From the NCBI GenBank assembly GCA_030435675.1, contig CM059625.1, positions 3,100,001 to 3,164,000 of the forward strand: a stretch of DNA of 64,000 nt. Reading direction: 5' to 3'. Made by a program: the position numbers and the translations under genes. Shown here in pieces: positions 25,867 to 36,971 of the stretch. The notes beneath the pieces were generated by a model. The model was not told where the DNA came from, made no database searches, and saw only the letters and a program-made list of their open reading frames with translations. Origin of the DNA: Steinernema hermaphroditum. Lineage: Eukaryota > Nematoda > Chromadorea > Rhabditida > Steinernematidae. Numbering within the stretch: the stretch's first letter is position 1; the number at the start of each line of letters is the position of its first letter.

Positions 25867-28800
25867 TGCATTCATTTGCATTTCTGCGTTCATTCACAGA
25901 ATTGTATGAGTGAATAGTTCCTATTCTCAAAACACCAGAAGACACTTAACACAAATTTTCGCAAATGACTGGTCGGTAAATAGCTGTTAAAGAAATTACA
26001 TGTGCCATTGTGCTTTCATTATGTGCCAGTGAAAAGCGTGGAAGTTGTTTTGTCTGACGTAACAGGACCTGAATGGAATTTACGCAAATTTTTCGGAACC
26101 TACGAATGACAAGGTCTGCGTAGACCAGGCATTGGTCCTACTTTTCAGAAAACCTCACGACAAAACACGGGCATACTGGGATGAGAAATTAGATCCATTC
26201 ACAGAGAGCTTGTCAAGTAAATCAGTAATCTATTGTTATTAAACTTTTTTAACATCTTATCCCAGATATCGTACTTTTTAAGTCGATGTTTATGTATCAG
26301 ACTATGAGAAAAAAATGTTGTTACGAAGAATTTATGTATGTACATGTTATCCTTCGAAGGCACACAGTGCTCCCTGCCATCATAACACAAGGGTTCGAAG
26401 CACCATACGGTAACTCTTTTCTATTCGTAAATGTGTTGGTTATTTGTCTCGCGATTTTCGTTCTGTAGGACGTGAAAGCTAGTCTGTTCCAAATAGGAAA
26501 AGGTGCTTATTCAAGCGTTTTGAAGAGAATACGACAACCGTTAGAACCTGTCCTGCACTGGCATTGGACGTTGTGCTATTATATCTCGTATTATACATCT
26601 GGCAATACCAAATCTGCTTAACTTTGTAAAGGTGGTGTAATCTGCAGAAACCAAGACTATGCGCGCAATCACAATTCGCCAATTTTGAGCTCAGTCGGCT
26701 GTGGCACTTCTGGATAATTCCTTTATCAGTATCGTACCACATGTACTATTCTCGATCGGTATCCAGACGCTGCGTTATATAGTGTGATGTAGTCGTTCTT
26801 TTCGTTTATTTACTGTTTTAAACTAGTGCCACATTCAATATTCCCTTGACGAAGCCGCGAAAAGGGCTAACTGATGCACGAGGAAACAAACACAAAATGC
26901 CCTTGATGAATGGACAAAGTTCCGCATGTCAATTAACAAATTTTAAAGTCCAAGGACAAACATAAACGCCATTTAACATCTGTCAATACTGCGTTCGTCA
27001 TAAACATCTTGACACTTTATCAAAAAGCGGGGGATTCTACTTCACCATACATGACTTTTTGAAGTCCGTTTTGGTTAAAGGTCAGCTACAACCATCAATC
27101 TTTACCCGGAACAATTCACAGCACTTGTTCATCGTATTTTGAAACAGGTTGTCACTTTCAAGTCTCATAAGAGTATGTGCGTTCCTTGCTGCAAACATTT
27201 CTTGAGGAAAGGGACTGAACCTCAAATATTTGATGTCCTTAGGCATCCATTTTTAAAGCAGCATTTGACCCAGTGCAAAAACTTAAATGCCCCGACACTT
27301 TTATGAGTGCTCAGCCCTTTGAGCGAGCAATCGGTCATGCCGATTTCCGGCCCATATCTTGCAAACCCAGTGAAGCATTCGTAAACAGAGATCAAACTTA
27401 GGCATGCACCTCGAATACAATCGGTCTGTGCCAGCCTGTTCTAATGCCTAAGAGCATGTTTATATGTGCAGCGAATTTTATCCAGTTTTAGCCCTTTAAG
27501 CGTTAAGCACACATCAGCCAGGTTGAACTTTCTTTGAAAGGCTATTGTGATGGACAAGCACACCAGTTTCATAACAGGTACATTTGCATGGTGAGTCACA
27601 TGAACGAATAGTCGTTGGCGAATTGGTCAAAGTCTGCATGAAATGCACAACATAAATTCTCTGCAATTGACGACTTTTTGCGTTCGTTTCCTATGCATTA
27701 AAAGGAGCATGTTTCGCGTTTTTACATGTTCGCCTAAAATGGTTGTTCGTTAGAGCGGAGAGGGAGCATAAAGACGGGAAACCAAGTTAGCCATCAACAA
27801 AAACGAAATGTGCCGATAATGTGATTGTTGACGATGTTTCTAACGCTTTTAGACTCTTGTTAACTGTACATCACAATGACGGCATCGAATTTTGGGGGAT
27901 ATTTTGGTCTTAGCGGCATTAACAAAGCCGTTTCGCTGTTCGTTTTACGTTTCGCTGTGAGGATATGGTATATACAGTCTTGGACTTCAATGATGGGCTT
28001 TTGCTGGCAGCGGATTTCAGACTTTTAGACCAATGAAGATTGGTCCTGAAACAGCCCGATGACATGAAGACTCTCCAGAAGGCATGGTGTGCAGAGAAGT
28101 CAGGCGACCACGACCAAAAAAAACCACTTGCCCCGCGGCCGAAGGTGGTCACTTTGAACTATATCAGTGATGCCCCGTACAGTGTTTGTTGTTCTGATAC
28201 GAGGTAAATGTTGTTTGTTTTAATTCACTCACCGATTGCACATATTATCGATTTTCGCTGTCATAATAGTTCTGAGCCCCTGTACTATAGTGGAATTTGA
28301 TGAAACAAAGGAGTAGGATAAGAACGCAAATCAGATGTTCGACTATGACCTCACACACTTGGATTTAATACCACCAAGTTGATATTTACTCTACCGCTTT
28401 CTCTCAAGAAGAGACAGAAACCTCTTTATATACAGTGATGGATTTATTTACAGTGATATACTATACACAGCTATGCAAGTCGTAACAAGCTTAAACACAT
28501 AGGCTGATAGAGCAGTTTAACTGTTGATAGTGCAGTGAAAAGCTTATGATATTTGACAGTGTGGTTTTCGTCTTAAATCTCGAATATTCCTTTAAATTTT
28601 CGACTACAGGCTCAAGCTTGAAAGGTTTCTCTTTTGTGGGTCTTTCTGTGTCATAAAATCCACAACACACTGTGGGAGAGCGTGCACTCATTTGCTGGCG
28701 AAACAACTTGTGTGGTCCGTTGTTATTCGATGATACACAGAAATTCAAAGCGTGCAGTTCGCTTCCGATTCCCCCACTAAACACAACACAACAAGTGGAT

Positions 28801-28958
28801 ATGTAATAAAAGTGTGTTGCCCGATATGTGAAAACCGTCAGTTACTGGAATTCCCACTCATCCGAACAGTTTCCAATGAAGGCGTTGATCAAAAAGAACC
28901 GATCAAAGTTCGCATTGACAGTCGATCTCGAACATCGGTAAAAAATGTTTCCATTGCT
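25867..28958. other. Intergenic, no gene recognised
   Basis: About 3 kb without convincing exons. Open frames near 26.2-26.7, 27.9 and 28.5 kb are short and featureless. No clear repeat or RNA gene was seen. Confidence 0.45.
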
Positions 28959-29299
28959 TTACCATTCAATGACGTGCTCGAATAGAAAGTAAACAGTCAC
29001 CAACAAGAGGAATCCGACGAGCGCCAGCAGGACGAGCAGCACGTTCGGCGAACAACAGAGATCTCGACAGTTTTTCCTCCAGTTCGAGCAGCTACCCCAG
29101 CGTCGACGGTTCCTCCGCTCGAATTTTTGCTGTCGAAACGCTTCACGACGACGCACTCGTGTAATATCTCTAGATGACGCAAAAAGTAGTCGAGCGATGT
29201 GTCGATCGCGCCTCTTTACCTGGCCACTTGCTTCGAACTAAATACCGTCTCCGTCTCGGGCGTCAGATTCAGATTGTGCAATAGTGCGGGAGGGTTCAT
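28959..29299 (-). CDS. Small single-pass membrane protein, 96 aa
   Basis: Two exons, 29299-29220 and 29169-28959, with a 50-bp intron (GTAAAG...ATCTAG) that joins codons in frame. Residues 1-27 are polar. Residues 28-50 are strongly basic (RRREAF, RRNRRR), followed by a Cys-rich patch ending DLCC and a single membrane span (about 71-92, NVLLVLLALVGFLLLVTVYF), then a five-residue tail EHVIEW. The positive-inside rule puts the N-terminus in the cytosol. The DLCC pair at the membrane face could be palmitoylated (inference). No family is recognised. It is transcribed in the same direction as the Cys-rich repeat gene that ends about 0.4 kb from its start codon. Confidence 0.65.
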
Positions 29300-29709
29300 C
29301 GCGCGCGCCTAATATCGAATATACTATGAAGTGGAAGCCAATCGCATTTTCACTCTCCAGGTGGAAGGTGAAGTGTTCGCGAGAAACACGTTTTTTGAAA
29401 GGTTATTTATTTGGAACGACGGAACGCATCAACATGCTCTTTATGCTCTTACGGGAAACACGTGGCTGCTCAGTTCATTCACGTGTCTTCTCAAATACCG
29501 TTGTATGCGAAGGCTGACCCATATGAGCTACAAGGCATGATGCTGAGTAACTAATCATCATGAAAAATGTTTATTTATTCTTGGGTTCACGATGTCATGT
29601 ATGCTGAATCAATCACTAAAACAACATCTTGCTGTAAGCGTGAGCTTCACATGTTCACTGGGATGCGGAGAATAGATATATACAGACATATGCATAAATT
29701 ACAAATAAA
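29300..29709. other. Spacer between two minus-strand genes
   Basis: Holds the promoter of the small membrane protein and the 3' UTR of the repeat protein. Nothing further was recognised. Confidence 0.5.
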
Positions 29710-31927
29710 TTAGAACTTCCTTCGCTTACACGACTGAAGACAGATGTCTTGACAAGCAGGAACACACTGGTTGACAGTCTGAGGATTTCGCTTTTCGCAT
29801 TCAGAGTTGCACACGTTGTCACAGGAGTTCGAACATTGAGCGTATGATGTGCTTTGCGAGGCAATTTTGTCGCCAAATTGAATGTTCACATAGAGGGGAG
29901 GAAGGGTCGTTGTGGTGGCTTGAAGGCACTGTGGCTGACAAGTGGGCATGCATTGAGGGGCACATTGGGTTTGGGCGACTGTCACGTTCACGTTAACGGG
30001 TTGCGCTTCCAGACAGGCTGGCTGACACGAGGGCATGCACTGAGGCGCACATTGAGGAGGAACAGCCTGGGGAACGGGGGTGGGAGCTTGGGCAGCTTGC
30101 AGATAGCTTGGCATGTTCTGCATGAGACATGAAGGCTGGCACGTTGGCATGCAGCTGGGGTTGCACTGGGCGGACTGAGGAAGGGCAACTGACTGCTGGA
30201 CACATTGAGGCTCGCACTTGGGCATGCAAACGGATTGGCATTGCGGTGCCGGCTGATAGGTGATGTTGACGGCGATTGGCTGCTGCGTGCACTGAGCTTC
30301 ACATTTGGGCATGCATGCTGGTTGGCACTGAGGGGCTGGTTGAGAAGCGGGCACCACGTCGATCTTCACTTGAATCTTCTGCGAGTCGAGACAGACTGGT
30401 TCGCATTTGGGCATGCAGGCCGGTTGACATTGGGGAGCTGTAGTGCGTACGGGTTCCATTTGGATCACGACGTTTGTTTGTTGTTGAACGCACTGTGGTT
30501 CGCATTTTGGCATGCACGCCTGCTGGCACTGTGCGGCTGGAGCGGTGGTCTGTATCTGTTGGTACATGGTGATGCAGGAGTCAAGGCAAGCTGGTTGACA
30601 AATTGGTGTGCATGTTCGAGCTGGGGCCGGCGAAGGTGTCGGTTGTGCGAACACCTGTTGGCAGTTTACCTCACATTTTGAAATGCAGGAAGGCAAACAC
30701 TGATCGGCTGGCTGTTGAAGGGTCACGCAGACGGTCTGGCATGTCGATGGACACAGAGATGTGCAGCTGGGATTGCCATTAGTTGATGGAGCGGAGAATG
30801 AAGCCACAGGATTGGCCGCTACAGCCGCCTGTGCAGCAGCAGAAAGAGGCTTCGGTTCTGGAAGCGGGGGAAGAGATGCGGAGGCGGTTGTTGATGCCGA
30901 AGATACGACCGAGCAGGCACTTGCACAGTTCGAAGTGCACGCTGATGAGCAGACATTCGGCTGGTTGTTGTTCATGCAGTACTGATTGCAGACCATCTGA
31001 CATTGTGGCTGGCATGAAGATGGCTGAGCCGCAGAAGGCAGGATGATCTTCATCGGTGGAAGCGCGTTATTGTTCTGGCACTGACATGTCGGTTGGCATC
31101 CGCATTGTGGCAACTGTAGAGAGATGGTCCTTATCTGCGGGACAACGGGCTGCGACTGTGAAAGCTGACAGGTCTGCTGGCACGTGAACTGACAGGTGCT
31201 TTGACACGAAGCCACGGGCATTAGCTGTTGTGAACAAGAGGGTACACACGTTTGGACGCAGCCAGTTTGACATGACGACGCTTGTGGTATGGTGATGGCA
31301 GTGTAGACGGTTGAAGCGGCATTGGTACGGTAACAGCTGAAAGAAGGCAAGATGAATAATGAAAACTCAATAGTAAAAAAACCAATCTTTTCGGATTTAG
31401 TCAGGGTGCGTGATAATACTGTGTAAAACTTAACCTTGTTGATACCCGCTGTCGCTTACTCTCCTATTCCTCACTTAGTGGGACCACCCTCATCAGAATT
31501 ATATTAACTTTCCCACCATAAGATTAATCTGAGTTTTGGCTTTTCCGAAATGACGCGTGATAGTGCCGTAGCATCACGACGTGGCTCAGTGATAGCTAAG
31601 TTGAGGTTTCCTAGCGAGCTAGAAGATCTTGGTGCAAAGCTTTTACCCTTCCTCCTATAACTGCTTCATAAGTAACTCACTTGCAACTTTGTTGAGGAGG
31701 GTAGCTGACGTAAGACGGCTGGCAACTGCACTGGAAGGGACTGATCGCTCCACAACCTATTTGGCGTTTCCTCCGAGCTGACAAGCGCTTGTTGTGGCAC
31801 TAAAATATAGTATACAGCATAAAAGTCCGTCGAAGTAGGCACTTACTTCGCTTGGAGTAGAATTCACCAAAGATACAACTACTCCCAAAAGAAGCACAAA
31901 CACAACTATCACTCCTTTCTGCCGCAT
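29710..31927 (-). CDS. Secreted Cys/Gln/Pro-rich repeat protein, 608 aa
   Basis: Three exons: 31927-31847, 31799-31681 and 31336-29710, all in frame. Residues 1-23 are a signal peptide (MRQKGVIVVFVLLLGVVVSL). A furin-like RRKRQ site follows at about residues 36-40. The rest consists of Cys arrays of the form QCxPxCMPxCxPxC, about eight times, separated by 20-35 residue Gln/Pro/Val/Thr linkers, with related arrays in the N-terminal half. The C-terminus is KRRKF. The composition resembles the nematode ABU/PQN group of Cys- and Gln-rich extracellular proteins of the pharyngeal cuticle, which suggests a disulphide-linked matrix or lumen-lining protein. Orthology is not established. Many overlapping open frames inside it on both strands are shadows of the repeats. 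Confidence 0.85.
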
Positions 31928-33732
31928 GGTTACAGGCCGACTGCACGGAACGTGCGGATTCTCCGAAGACCGAAGCTAAAACGGGACTAGCTGACCCGTG
32001 GTGGCTAGTGGCCTCCGGAGGCGGAGCGCAGCGGCGGCCCTCTTGAACTGTCCTCGCGCGGCTACCTGAAGGCCGAGCGCGCGAGAAACTAGTCAATCGC
32101 CTCGTTAATCAGGTAAACAGCGGCCACGCGCTGTTTTCTTCTGTATCGATGGCCAACTTCTTGCGAACGAGCCGGATGAGCGGATCGGCAAATATAGGCT
32201 TGATGAATAGAAGAAATGTAGAATTTCAAAAAGTGACACGACGCGCAAATATGTAAAAAACGACACGCTCATCGGACTTCTATGAGTGCGATAAGCTTCG
32301 TTCGAAGCTGTCATGTGTTTGTTTTCTCATCGACCGATTGAAACCTGGTGGCGCTAGTATCAGGTGGCAATCTAAGCTTCGACAAACAATAGGTGCGGGC
32401 CGCCGGTAACAATCGAATGAAACTGTGAAATGATGAAGCCGACAGTGAGAAAACCGGACGCGCAAGACGTCTTTGAAACGTCTCGACGGCCAGCAAACAG
32501 ATCTGTTTCATAATCTTGGCGTACAATAAAGAAAAGGGATGAAATCCTGTCTGCTGTTTAGCTTACCACTTCATGGGTTGTTCACATTGTGCAAAACAAT
32601 AGATTGTCATCCCGAAGCACTGGCTGATACAAAATCCAAAACAACCACTCCACGCTATAACCACGAGATGACTGAATATGATTAGTGGGAAACAATTTAT
32701 GAACCTACCGTTTATAGTGCTACCTACCCTTTTTAATAGCAGGCCCGGTCATTAATGGTGATGTAGGGTATTCATCAAGAATGTGAGTGTGGCCGCAATC
32801 AGAACTATCAGCCTTGTACAGAACCATTCGAACTATCGAGGCAACAGTGAACCGAGAACACAATTATTTTTGAAGTCATCGAGTCATAGAGATGATAGAC
32901 CGAGATCTTATAGCCTGATCATGGTTTCATTGATTTTCATAAGCAGTGAACTTGAAGGATCGTCTGTATTCGGAATAATGCCCGATAGATCCGATCTTTT
33001 TTGGAACGTTTACATCACAGGATCATTCCGGAACTTCCAGATTAATCTCAAGAGTGTACCGATGGCAAATGGTTGCTTATGAGTCTCCCTGCATTCAGTG
33101 AGAATTGCGACACCTTGATGCTGTAATCCAATGACCAGCAACAAGCGCAACAGGCATCCGGTAGCGTGGGATGTCCTTAAGAGCTACGCCTTGTAACGTC
33201 CCGAGAATGAGCAGATCTGCTAGCATATCGAGAATTTGGACGATTGCCACATTTGTGCGTTACCAATATACCGGGTATGAAACGATCATAAAAAAAATTT
33301 TCTATTCTAAGAGTCTTAGTTTACGATAGATATGGCCTTGATGCACATGACTCACCAAGCAAGAAAATAGTCGCTTAGATAGGTGTTATGAGGGCTGCTC
33401 AAATGCAGAAACTTCTGAACTGTACGACTTTATTTCTTTTCTTCGCAGCTACATATGAAAAGCAATACTTATAGGCGGACAGTGACCACAGAGGCATCTG
33501 TTTATCACCTCGAAATTTGCTACACTGTTGGCGCGTCGTCCATTGCTTACTGCAGTCATAGTTATATGTCCTTGAATTGAAGATTATGAAGCTGACCACA
33601 TACAGTAGATGGGCCAAAAACACCGAGGCACAGATAGACAGACCCCTGCAAGTCCGCTGCAAAATCCTGATGTGAATGTTCCCACGTTAAACTGTCTGTT
33701 TAGCTAGCGCAATAAAAGTGATCGCGCACTTT
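31928..33732. other. Intergenic, includes promoter of the repeat protein
   Basis: A GC-richer stretch at about 31.93-32.10 kb directly upstream of the repeat protein start is its probable promoter or 5' UTR. The rest is AT-rich with no recognised gene. Confidence 0.45.
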
Positions 33733-33915
33733 TTATGCAACTCTTGGACAAACAACTCCCGCGACAACGTGTTCGTGATAAATGTGGACAGAGACGTTTT
33801 CCTCCCAGCGGCCACCCTCTTCCGACGCGTACAGCGATCGCTTCGACGTTGACAGATGCTCGCGCACTTTTGCGACCAACTCACCGTTCGTTTGTCTTTG
33901 GCAGGAGTCATTAAT
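33733..33915 (-). CDS. Possible orphan terminal exon
   Basis: A 60-codon frame ending in TAA, within a block of higher GC than its surroundings. Codons end largely in C or G, and the composition is protein-like (SEEGGRWEENVSVHIYHEHV). No start codon is in place, and the only acceptor-like bases before it (GGGCAG) are poor. The plus strand is also open for about 38 codons over part of the block. It may be the last exon of an unrecognised minus-strand gene, an alternative end of the membrane protein gene upstream, or chance. Confidence 0.3.
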   Translation of the reverse strand: MNDSCQRQTNGELVAKVREHLSTSKRSLYASEEGGRWEENVSVHIYHEHVVAGVVCPRVA

Positions 33916-33999
33916 CTGCCCACTGATGTGATCATTTTACTTATGTACACTCATCGTTTTTGACAAAAAAAAAACGAGTCCCATGCCAATACTTAAATC

Positions 34000-34005
34000 T
34001 TTATT
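34000..34005 (-). terminator. Poly(A) signal of membrane protein paralogue B
   Basis: TTTATT on the plus strand gives AATAAA on the minus strand, about 240 bp after the proposed stop codon at 34247. It rules out the longer open frame that would read through this point. Confidence 0.6.
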
Positions 34006-34246
34006 CGACCGTGGCAAGGGCTTATGAACACAACAAATTTGCATATGTATAATACAGTAATACCGCAAACAGACATAAAATACATAAACGCTTCTATGAA
34101 CCCACAACACTGAAAATGAGAGGAGATCGCTAGGGGGAATAGGATGGAAAAATGGAGCAGTTGACGGGTATTCGGCAAGAGGAGAGGAGGGATAAGGCGA
34201 TTCCTTAGCACCAGTTTTGTTCAGGCAGTTTTCGCAGATGCAACGT

Positions 34247-36971
34247 TTACACCTCGGAGACAATACTGTTGCTGGCATGAATGTGCGCGCTGCTGGGCCT
34301 GAAAGTAGAACTAATAATTGAAATGAACGAATAAGAACGAATAAGAATAAGCTGGTGCCATTATGACTACTCCTGTTCATGAATCTTTGGTACTAAAGGC
34401 CAACAGTTACATGTTCGCTTATGATCATGATGATAGTCGGCTTAATTAAGATGCCAAACATGCCTTTTCTGAACATGCAATTGGGATACAGGAATTAGTG
34501 ACTTGTTTGAACACTATAGTAACCTTTGTTCTTATTGAAAAAGACCTTCGAATATACAACTTCCAAGGCTCTTACAGCTGATCTCCATGTTGTTCAGGGA
34601 GTGGCCTAAGTCGTGAAAGTATTAATAAAACATATAATGTTTGGTTCCTTCTATAGCCTATATGAGCTCACCATCATGATGAATAATGCATGAACAATAT
34701 GTAAGCGAAGTTCAATTACTAAATATAGACTGCAATTTAATCGCATCCAGCAAAGGCTGACCCAAATAATTTTCTTCACTGTCTCAATCTCATGTCATAA
34801 AATTGATGAGCGACTGCAATATGTCATTAATGTTTCTGACCCATCAAATTTTGCCCATTAAGTTTGCGCTCTTTCTTTTGGTCATCACTACAATTATGAA
34901 CTCACTTGTACAGATCCATAGCGTCAATCCTAGAGATATCGCTACTTCGTGTGCTGTTCAATCCGGGTTGATGAATCGCTCCGGACGTCGCAAAGAATGC
35001 CGCGTTGTTGTAGCTGAAAGAGACAACATTAGAAGCGAACAGAGCAGCTTGATGTAAGCGGAATGTTAGTGCAATCACGAGATAGAAGTGCCAACCTTAT
35101 ACTATGGTCGAGCTGCCCACTCGGCGGCAATGAGGGAGCATCCGCCGAAGGCTTGTCCGACCTGCAAGTAAGGTTCTTAGCTTGTGAACAACGCATTCAC
35201 AAATTGCAAAGAAGGTGGTTGTGCTTAGGGTGATTGGCCATGTTTGGAAACGATGTTATTAGGGTGCAGAAAAATCAATTACCCAGGCTTCAGAGGACTG
35301 AACGTCGTCGATTTTGGCGCTGCGCTTTCAAATCTGTAACTGGTCGCTCTGTAATTAGGGTTTTTGACGTATCTGGAACGGTTGGAAGGACATGGTAAGA
35401 CGGTTAGGTTAGGGAGAAGTAGGGTGGACTACTTGGCGGATTACTTACTTGCTTTTGTACACATTAGCTGCCTGGAATTTGTGCAGAACGGAGGAGATAA
35501 TCTCGCTAACGGGGGTCTTCTTAGCCAGCAACATGGCTCCTAACATCAGCGGTATTAGTCTTGTCAGGAGAATCGCGATCAGAACTGGCTTCGAGATATA
35601 AGAGCCTTCGATCAGCGGGTCGCATGTGTTCTAAAGTTGGTTCGTATACGATTATAGTTCAACCGTAGAGGATACCTTCGGATTCTCACGTCTTTTGAAT
35701 GACTGATACAAGTTGTAGTCGAACGTGCATCCAAATCGGCTCTCGATTTGCATGATGCTTCCCGGGTTGTGCGGAATGGCGATATTCAGAACCTTTTCGG
35801 TACTGTTCGATAGCTGAGCGCTGTATGGGAAGAGGACAAACGTGAACAAGTGCACTTGCACGATGCAGTAGAGGACGGCGACGCCGAAGACAATCTGTGC
35901 GGGTGTAAAGATAATGGTGTCGGATACATACAGACATACCCAAAACACAACGTGCATAGTTCCGCTTTTTACGTCCGTGAGGTAGTATAGCACGACGACA
36001 AAAGCGAAAAGGGCGAACATCGCGAGATCGGAGAAGAAGTAAGCTCGAAGGATCATTTGGTACTGAAATTACGTTATAAGTTAGCCCATTTACACCTATG
36101 CACGATTATCAGGATCTGGCTTATTGTATGGAATTGTTATGACCTAGATTTAAGTTTTGAAATAAAAAATTATTCAGTGATCAGCAGCAGTTCTTACAGA
36201 GCTAACTGGCGTCACTGAAGCCTCTTTATTGCGCCATTTTTTGAAGAAAATCCATTGGCATGTGATCTTACCAGTTGCAGTCCGCTAAATAAATAAAAAG
36301 TTTAGTGTACGTTGGCCGTTTAACAACGTGAGCATGAATCCAGCGCACATTCAGAATCATGGAGTTCTCTACCTGGCCAGACTACGAGCACCACTGAGGC
36401 GACAGCCGTGATCCGTATACTCTTAGAATGATAGGGAAGCACTCACCGTTTTCAGCGATCCCATGATGTCAGCATACTTGTCACTCAAGTTGAACGGCCC
36501 CAACATGTGATTGTAGTTGATTTTCACGATCTCTTCCGTTTTGTACAGAAAAGCGACCAGCTCCTCGTAGAGAGCATTGTCTCTGTAAAAATAGAAGCCG
36601 AGGCATATGATCGATCCGATGACGCAGAGTAGCAGAACGACGGCGATGACAACAGCCACATCTTCTCTCCAGCCTTTTCTCTGAAATTTGGCTGATTAAG
36701 TCAAGTGGAAAGTATATGCTTTTGCATTTGGAACAAAACTCACAAAATTTTATATATGTTGGGAAATGAGAGTCCACCTACGTCTAGACCCTTACAAATA
36801 AGAAAATGGTGTATACGGTAAATTGCGACCTAAGATGCATATATAATTTATAAGTCTTGTGAGGTGCCTTACTTTAGCTGATAGAATTGAAAACCAAGCA
36901 AAACTGACCTGCGTAGGGTGAGGAACACTAGTCGTTCTCGCCGGAGGCGCAGGCCCGGCACCGGAAACCAT
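34247..36971 (-). CDS. Multi-spanning membrane protein, paralogue B
   Basis: Exons: 36971-36909, 36680-36447, 36062-35676, 35630-35449 and 34298-34247, in frame, giving 305 aa. A further 66-nt exon, 35161-35096, keeps the frame and may be included (327 aa), though its donor is weak. The start is a proline-rich 21-aa cytosolic segment. Membrane spans lie at about residues 29-52, three in the large exon 3 (about 110-128, 134-150, 156-178) and one at about 241-262. The last extracellular loop contains CTFDYN and a second Cys in NTCDPL. It is related to the gene at 42.9-45.8 kb: the CxFD motif, the paired Cys and a 182-nt exon of identical phase are shared. I do not recognise the family. The exact number of spans is uncertain. 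Confidence 0.72.

Noticed and set aside
29854..30681. Several long plus-strand and alternate minus-strand frames
   Set aside because: They are shadows of the Cys/Gln/Pro repeat gene, whose repetitive codons keep other frames open.
35103..35161. 59-nt version of the extra exon in paralogue B
   Set aside because: It would shift the last exon into a frame with no stop before the poly(A) signal. Only the 66-nt version or skipping works.
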